Shown piece after piece: positions 7,125 to 11,481 of a stretch of DNA of 11,481 nucleotides. A program made the position numbers and the translations under genes. Positions within the stretch are counted from its first letter, which is position 1. Each line of letters begins with the position of its first letter. The notes under the pieces are model-generated. The model ran no database searches. It was not told the origin of the DNA and was given only the letters and a program-made list of their open reading frames with translations. The stretch is from CBDVBZ01 sp965372355 (GTDB lineage Bacteria > Krumholzibacteriota > Krumholzibacteriia > WVZY01). The DNA lies in contig CBDVBZ010000117.1 of the NCBI GenBank assembly GCA_965372355.1, positions 1-11,481 on the forward strand, written 5' to 3'.

Positions 7125-7612
7125 CAGCTAGGCTGCCTCTCCTCATCCAGACGTTTCAAACCTTCGAGAATCAGATGGTCGAGGGGGATATCGATCAAGA
7201 TGTCCTCTCTCCTCGGTACTCTCCCGCTGCTGAATATAAAAAGCCCGTCGCGCCAGCTTACGATCTCGTAGATCACCTGCTTGATCTGCTCCTCGACGGC
7301 GTCTCGAATCTCTGGTTCAGTAATGATCCCCTCCTCGATCAGCAGAGCACCCAGTTTCTTTCCCTTTTTTCTCTTCTCGAGGATTCTCTCGAGGTCGCTC
7401 TTGCGCACGCGCTTCTCCTTGAGCAACAGCTCACCGAGCTTCATGGGGCGGTTCGTAATCCCCGCAAACCTCACCCTTCCCCCCTCGAAATAGACCCGGG
7501 CGGAGTTGTCCTCGACGATGAGCCTGAGCTCGCCACTCGCCTGCGAGAGGTTGATCATCTGGAGCACGGAAATCGGCTCGAAGACGTTCAGATTGCCTTT
7601 AAGATCCTGCAT
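7124..7612 (-). CDS. PATAN (DUF4388) protein with MshEN-like repeats
   Basis: This 162-aa protein has no signal peptide or membrane segment, so it is cytoplasmic. The N-terminus is a typical DUF4388/PATAN start: GNLNVFEPISVLQMINLSQ, then GELRL and ARVYFEGGRVRFA (residues 6-50). Residues 57-115 hold two repeats resembling the N-terminal domain of GspE/MshE ATPases: KLGELLLKEKRVRKSDLERIL and KKLGALLIEEGIITEPEIRD. In c-di-GMP-binding MshEN domains the repeat begins R-L-G and ends in Gln; here both start with Lys, and only the second keeps a Gln. Residues 116-162 continue with a beta element (GLFIFSSG) and a charged tail. PATAN proteins are protein-protein adaptors linked to pili, gliding and two-component signalling. 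The gene overlaps the phosphatidyltransferase by 25 nt. A regulatory role for this operon is inference. Confidence 0.82.
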   Translation of the reverse strand: MQDLKGNLNVFEPISVLQMINLSQASGELRLIVEDNSARVYFEGGRVRFAGITNRPMKLGELLLKEKRVRKSDLERILEKRKKGKKLGALLIEEGIITEPEIRDAVEEQIKQVIYEIVSWRDGLFIFSSGRVPRREDILIDIPLDHLILEGLKRLDEERQPS

Positions 7613-8460
7613 CTAGCACCATCCCTCACCATTCCAATCGCAATAACCAACTGTGATACTATCACGGAACCAAAAATGATGCCAAGAAACACAAATAACG
7701 TAACACCAATAGTGTCAAGCCATTGCATGCCTGTACCCGCCAGAGCGAGAATCATTATACCAGCCGCCCCTTGCAGCACGCCAACTATTTTGCCAACCAG
7801 AGTCGCCCGGAACCTCGGCGGGCCGACGATGAGGAATAGGGCCACGGAACCGGCAAAGAGGGTGACGTAGCGGGCCATTAGAATCAGGAAGACCCACAAG
7901 GGGATGAAACCGTGGAAGAGGAAAGCCCCGTACAGCGCGGCTGTGGATGCAATATCGGCGAGGGGATCCATGATCGTCCCGAACTCGGTCTTTTCCTCTT
8001 TGAGCCTGGCGATGATCCCGTCCAGGACATCCGTCGCGAGAACAATACCGTAGACGACGAGCGCCGCGGTGAAGGCCTCATCCACGACGAACATCACCAA
8101 CGGCACAACCAGGACGAAGCGAACGATGGTCAACCGGTTCGCCAACCCCAGCTTTGGACGGTCACCGGTGAGCAGAAGCCCGGCGGAAAACACGAGAAAA
8201 AAAGCAAGCGGCACATTCGCGGCAGCGGCAACGAACGCCTTCTGCAAGAAATGGCTCGCCCCCGTGCGAAGATACACGGGGGCGAGTAGCGCAATCACAA
8301 CGAGCTGACAGAAAACGACAAAACGGACGACGGTTATCGCCAGACTCCGGTTCGATCGACCGTTGGATACGGCAACCTGCAACCGGACCCGCACATACGC
8401 CAGCGCATTCCGCAGCCGTAACCTGGCATTCGAGTTATCGAGCGTCTCCGTTGAAAACAT
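7588..8460 (-). CDS. CDP-alcohol phosphatidyltransferase family membrane enzyme (PgsA-like)
   Basis: This 290-aa protein carries the full family signature: D144, D147-G148, A151-R152, eight residues, G161, three, D165, three, D169. The aspartates bind the divalent metals and the CDP-activated lipid. The enzyme transfers a phosphatidyl group from a CDP-lipid to an alcohol in the inner membrane. The closest common members are phosphatidylglycerophosphate synthases (PgsA), but the acceptor alcohol cannot be read from the motif. Hydrophobic segments occur near residues 42-64, 76-97, 110-126, 129-143, 172-210 and 223-276. The first about 105 residues, including two segments, precede the usual catalytic core, so the protein is longer than a typical PgsA of about 180-200 aa. 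The ATG lies 38 nt after ppdK and has a poor ribosome site; this gene may head the downstream operon or be read through from ppdK. Confidence 0.85.
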   Translation of the reverse strand: MFSTETLDNSNARLRLRNALAYVRVRLQVAVSNGRSNRSLAITVVRFVVFCQLVVIALLAPVYLRTGASHFLQKAFVAAAANVPLAFFLVFSAGLLLTGDRPKLGLANRLTIVRFVLVVPLVMFVVDEAFTAALVVYGIVLATDVLDGIIARLKEEKTEFGTIMDPLADIASTAALYGAFLFHGFIPLWVFLILMARYVTLFAGSVALFLIVGPPRFRATLVGKIVGVLQGAAGIMILALAGTGMQWLDTIGVTLFVFLGIIFGSVIVSQLVIAIGMVRDGARCRILKAI

Positions 8461-8498
8461 GGGGACACCGCGTCTGGATCGCTGTCGAGAACGCCGGC

Positions 8499-11174
8499 TC
8501 AGAGCGCAGCCTGCGCCGCGGCGAGCCGCGCGATCGGCACCCGGAAGGGCGAACAGCTCACGTAGTCGAGCCCGACGCTTCCAAAGAACGCTATCGACGA
8601 CGGGTCACCACCGTGCTCTCCGCAGATCCCGACCTTGAGTTTCTTATTCGCCGCCCGGCCCTTCTTCGCCGCCATCTCGACCAGCGCGCCGACGCCACTC
8701 TGGTCTAACGACTCGAACGGATCCGCTGACAGTATCCCCTTCTTGACATACTCGGCAAGAAACTTACCCGAATCATCGCGGCTAAAGCCATACGTCATCT
8801 GCGTGAGATCGTTCGTGCCAAAGCTAAAGAAGTCCGCGACCTTAGCGATCTCATCGGCAACGATCGCGGCACGCGGCACCTCGATCATCGTTCCAATGAG
8901 GTACGATATCTCGAGGCCCTCACGCTTCATCACGTCTGCGGCAATACGCACGATGCGTTCGCGGATCACGGCCAGCTCGTCCCTGATACCGACGAGCGGA
9001 ACCATGATCTCGGGGTGGACATCGATCCCTTCTTTTTTTGCGGCGACCGCAGCCTCGATGATCGCCTCCGCCTGTACGTCGTAGATCTCGGGGTACGAGA
9101 TACCGAGCCGGCATCCCCTGTGCCCCAGCATGGGGTTGAATTCCGAGAGCGCGGTAACGGTCGTCTGTATCTCTTCAACGGTACGCCCAAGATAGCGTGC
9201 CGTGTTCTCGACGTCCTGCGGCTCGTGCGGCAAAAACTCGTGGAGCGGCGGATCGAGCAACCGGATCGTGACCGGGCGCGAACCCATCGCACGAAACACA
9301 CCGAGGAAATCCTCGCGCTGCATCGGCTGAATCTCTTTCAACGCCTCGACTCGTTCCTCCAGAGTCGACGCCATGATCATCTTGCGCACAACCGGGATTC
9401 TCTCTTCCCCGAAGAACATGTGCTCCGTCCTGGTCAGCCCGATTCCTTCGGCACCGAACTCGACGGCGTTCTTTGCATCTTCCGGCGTATCGGCGTTTGC
9501 ACGAACGCCCATCGTCCGGAACTCGTCAGCCCAGCCCATCAGTTTGTGAAAGTAGTCATCGAGGACCGGATCAACGGTCGGCAGAACGCCCTCGTAGACC
9601 TTGCCGCCGCTACCGTCGAGAGTGATGGAATCACCCGCCTTGAACGTCTTGCCCTTGACGACCATCTCGTTCTTTGCATAGTCGATCTTGAGATCCGATG
9701 CGCCCACCACCGCGCACTTACCCATTCCCCTCGCCACGACGGCGGCGTGCGATGTCATTCCACCGCGCTGTGTGAGAATCGCCGAGGAGGCCTTCATTCC
9801 CTCAACATCCTCGGGAGAGGTCTCTACACGCACCAGTACGGCCTTTGTACCCTCGGCAGCCAGCCTGACCGCGTCTTCGACCGAAAACGCAATCTGACCG
9901 CTCGCCGCCCCGGGCGATGCAGGAAGACCCTTGGCGATCACCTGGGCCTTGATGTTGGGGTCGATCATCGGGTGAAGCAGCTGCTCGAGCTGGTCCGGGG
10001 CAACGCGCCGGATCGCTTCCTTTTTGTCGATCAATCCCTCGCCGACCATGTCCACGGCGATACGAACCGCCGACCGTCCGGTGCGTTTGCCGGCTCTTGT
10101 CTGGAGCATCCACAACTTGCCGTTCTGGACCGTGAACTCGACATCCTGCATGTCCCTGTAATGGTTCTCGATCTTCTTGTAGTAACCGACGAGCTCGTCA
10201 TAGACATCGGGCATCATTGCTTCGAGGCTCTTGTCGGCCAGCGCCTCGTTGTCCCCTCTGCCGATCGGCAACGGTGTCCGAATCCCGGCAACCACATCTT
10301 CGCCCTGAGCGTTGATCAGGTACTCGCCAAAGAACCGGGGCTCACCGGTCCCCGGATCGCGTGTAAACGCGACACCCGTCGCGCAGTCATCGCCCATGTT
10401 GCCGAACACCATCGCCTGGACGTTGACGGCCGTACCCCAGTCGTTGGGAATCCCGTGAATCCTGCGGTAGACGACCGCACGGTTGCCGTTCCACGACTCG
10501 AACACGGCATCGATCGCTCCCCACAACTGTGTCATCGGATCGGCGGGAAAACTCGTGCCCTTCTCGCGCTCGATCAGCGCCTTGTAGCCCGCGATGAGCT
10601 CCCTGAGATCCTCAACACCCAGCTCATTGTCCACGGCGACCCCGGCCTTTTCCCTCTGTGCGGTCAGGATCTCTTCGAAATGTTCGTGATCGACACCCAT
10701 GACGACACCGCCGTACATATCGATAAACCGGCGATAGCTATCATAGGCAAACCGCGGATTCTCAGTCCGGGCGGCCAGGCCTTCGACCGTCTCGTCGTTC
10801 AAACCGATGTTCAACACGGTGTCCATCATCCCCGGCATCGACGCCCTGGCACCCGATCGAACCGAAACGAGGAGCGGGTTGTTCTTGTCACCAAACGTCG
10901 TCCTCATCCCTTTCTCGAGGACCTGAAGGTGCTCGGCGACCTCTCCATCCAGCCCCTTGGGATGCTTCTTCTTGTTCATGAAGTATGTACACGCATCGGT
11001 GTTGATCGTAAAGCCCGGCGGCACGGGGATGCCGATGTTGGTCATCTCGGCAATATTCGCGCCTTTGCCTCCAAGCTCGTTCTTCATATCCGCGCTACCC
11101 TCGGCCTTACCATCGCCAAAGGAATAGACATACTTTGTCTTCGCGCCTTCTTTCTCTTTCGTCATCTTAGCCAT
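8499..11174 (-). CDS. ppdK: Pyruvate, phosphate dikinase
   Basis: This 891-aa enzyme interconverts pyruvate, ATP and phosphate with phosphoenolpyruvate, AMP and pyrophosphate in the cytoplasm. Residue numbers use the ATG at 11174. The N-terminal ATP-grasp part begins with VYSFGDGKAEG and contains LVSVRSGARASMPGMMDTVL. The swivelling phosphohistidine domain has GGMTSHAAVVARGMGK, with catalytic His476; Thr474 and Ser475 correspond to sites modified by the PDRP regulatory protein in plants. The C-terminal PEP/pyruvate barrel has TRTEHMFF, GTNDLTQMTYGFSRDD (786-801) and the catalytic Cys851 in VGICGEHGGDP. The length matches bacterial PPDKs (about 875-900 aa), with all key residues intact. GGAGG nine nt before the ATG supports this start; an in-frame TTG at 11219 has no good site. 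The direction in vivo (glycolytic or gluconeogenic) cannot be told from sequence. Confidence 0.97.
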   Translation of the reverse strand: MAKMTKEKEGAKTKYVYSFGDGKAEGSADMKNELGGKGANIAEMTNIGIPVPPGFTINTDACTYFMNKKKHPKGLDGEVAEHLQVLEKGMRTTFGDKNNPLLVSVRSGARASMPGMMDTVLNIGLNDETVEGLAARTENPRFAYDSYRRFIDMYGGVVMGVDHEHFEEILTAQREKAGVAVDNELGVEDLRELIAGYKALIEREKGTSFPADPMTQLWGAIDAVFESWNGNRAVVYRRIHGIPNDWGTAVNVQAMVFGNMGDDCATGVAFTRDPGTGEPRFFGEYLINAQGEDVVAGIRTPLPIGRGDNEALADKSLEAMMPDVYDELVGYYKKIENHYRDMQDVEFTVQNGKLWMLQTRAGKRTGRSAVRIAVDMVGEGLIDKKEAIRRVAPDQLEQLLHPMIDPNIKAQVIAKGLPASPGAASGQIAFSVEDAVRLAAEGTKAVLVRVETSPEDVEGMKASSAILTQRGGMTSHAAVVARGMGKCAVVGASDLKIDYAKNEMVVKGKTFKAGDSITLDGSGGKVYEGVLPTVDPVLDDYFHKLMGWADEFRTMGVRANADTPEDAKNAVEFGAEGIGLTRTEHMFFGEERIPVVRKMIMASTLEERVEALKEIQPMQREDFLGVFRAMGSRPVTIRLLDPPLHEFLPHEPQDVENTARYLGRTVEEIQTTVTALSEFNPMLGHRGCRLGISYPEIYDVQAEAIIEAAVAAKKEGIDVHPEIMVPLVGIRDELAVIRERIVRIAADVMKREGLEISYLIGTMIEVPRAAIVADEIAKVADFFSFGTNDLTQMTYGFSRDDSGKFLAEYVKKGILSADPFESLDQSGVGALVEMAAKKGRAANKKLKVGICGEHGGDPSSIAFFGSVGLDYVSCSPFRVPIARLAAAQAAL

Positions 11175-11183
11175 CTCGAGATT

Positions 11184-11188
11184 CCTCC
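11184..11188 (-). promoter_or_regulatory. Ribosome binding site of ppdK
   Basis: GGAGG on the minus strand lies nine nt before the ATG at 11174. It decides the start against the upstream in-frame TTG at 11219. Confidence 0.8.
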
Positions 11189-11283
11189 GCGGGTGCAATC
11201 CACAACTGTGACCACGCAATTACACGTGTTCTGAAAACCACAAATACGATTAGGTTATTTGGAAATATAAAAAGACAGCGGAA

Positions 11284-11404
11284 ACGGTTTACACCGTGTG
11301 CCGACCGACGCCCGTCAGGACAACGAGCGCATGGGCTGCGGCGGTCACCCCCATCGGTGGGAGTGGATTCGCCGACCCGACCCCGGGGGGACGCACAGCC
11401 GCTC
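11284..11404 (-). ncRNA. Candidate structured leader RNA upstream of ppdK
   Basis: Read as minus-strand RNA, this stretch can fold into nested helices. GAGCG+GCTG (11404-11396) pairs with CAGC (11338-11335) and CGCTC (11329-11325), with a 5-nt bulge. Inside, 11374-11370 pairs with 11343-11339. The tip is an 8-bp hairpin, CACTCCCA (11365-11358) with TGGGGGTG (11353-11346), closed by CCGA. One tip pair is a G-U wobble on this strand but a C-A mismatch on the plus strand, which fits a minus-strand RNA. A separate hairpin, ACGGT-GTAA-ACCGT (11297-11284), has a GNRA loop. I match it to no known riboswitch or housekeeping RNA. Folding of GC-rich DNA by chance remains possible. Confidence 0.3.
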
Positions 11405-11422
11405 CTCCATCAAACAGGAAAG

Positions 11423-11451
11423 ACAGTAGCAAAAACGGGTTAGGGTGTCAA
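11423..11451 (-). promoter_or_regulatory. Putative sigma70-type promoter for ppdK
   Basis: On the minus strand a perfect TTGACA (11451-11446) is followed after 17 nt by TACTGT (11428-11423). The -10 box keeps the important TA and final T. A start near 11416 would give a leader of about 240 nt before the ppdK ATG, covering the foldable stretch. Confidence 0.55.
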
Positions 11452-11481
11452 TCCAATCGGGACGCCTTCCGGGGCAGCTCC

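Noticed and set aside
9015..11234. Very long open frame on the plus strand opposite ppdK (739 codons)
   Set aside because: It is the mirror of a highly conserved, complete ppdK in GC-rich DNA. Its translation is rich in His, Arg and Asp with no domain pattern, and it has no support as a gene.
11340..11404. Possible tRNA or c-di-AMP (ydaO) riboswitch upstream of ppdK
   Set aside because: A stretch with GCGAATCC recalls a T-arm or part of the ydaO element, but there is no canonical T-loop, anticodon arm or CCA-side acceptor stem, and the other conserved ydaO blocks are missing.
1..11481. CRISPR array, insertion sequence, rRNA or tRNA genes
   Set aside because: I saw no regularly spaced repeats, no transposase-like protein, no terminal inverted repeats around any gene and no rRNA or tRNA signature.

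Overview
The window looks like chromosomal DNA of a diderm (Gram-negative-type) bacterium, roughly 55-60% GC by eye. Every gene I accept reads on the minus strand. A PorV-like outer-membrane protein, a secreted protein ending in a FlgD-Ig-like domain, a PATAN/DUF4388 protein and beta-barrels with terminal phenylalanine all suggest a member of the FCB group or a related candidate phylum (Eisenbacteria-, Krumholzibacteria- or Gemmatimonadota-like). That placement is an inference from gene style, not from a marker gene.

Layout in the direction of transcription, from high to low coordinates. (1) 11481-11175 is a leader region. It has a good sigma70-type promoter about 250 nt upstream of ppdK and a stretch that can fold into a nested hairpin. 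(2) 11174-8499 is ppdK, a complete pyruvate, phosphate dikinase. (3) After a 38-nt gap without a terminator comes a run of eight tightly packed genes (8460-715). In order they are a CDP-alcohol phosphatidyltransferase, a PATAN/DUF4388 protein with MshEN-like repeats, an exported protein with a FlgD-Ig-like C-terminus, a PorV-like outer-membrane protein, a 493-aa beta-barrel, a 680-aa beta-barrel with an N-terminal CBM48 (glycogen-recognition-type) domain, and two small lipoproteins that each carry one CBM48-like domain. The junctions are overlaps of 25, 1, 8 and 4 nt or gaps of 13, 10 and 24 nt, so co-transcription and translational coupling are very likely. (4) 714-357 is a gene-free stretch holding a likely terminator and a likely promoter. 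(5) 356-1 is the start of another exported protein, cut by the window edge.

The most interesting part is 715-5962: an outer-membrane cassette in which the same CBM48-type fold occurs three times in consecutive genes, once on a barrel and twice on lipid anchors. CBM48 is best known from cytoplasmic enzymes of glycogen and starch metabolism and from AMPK beta subunits. A set of exported, membrane-anchored copies without any visible glycoside hydrolase suggests a surface or periplasmic glycan-binding assembly, or reuse of the fold for protein-protein contacts. The PorV-like protein and the FlgD-Ig-tailed protein next to it raise a possible link to type IX-like secretion. The cytoplasmic PATAN/MshEN-like protein may be a regulatory or motility-linked partner. 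These functional links are inference. The gene calls, domains, signal peptides and spacing come from the sequence.
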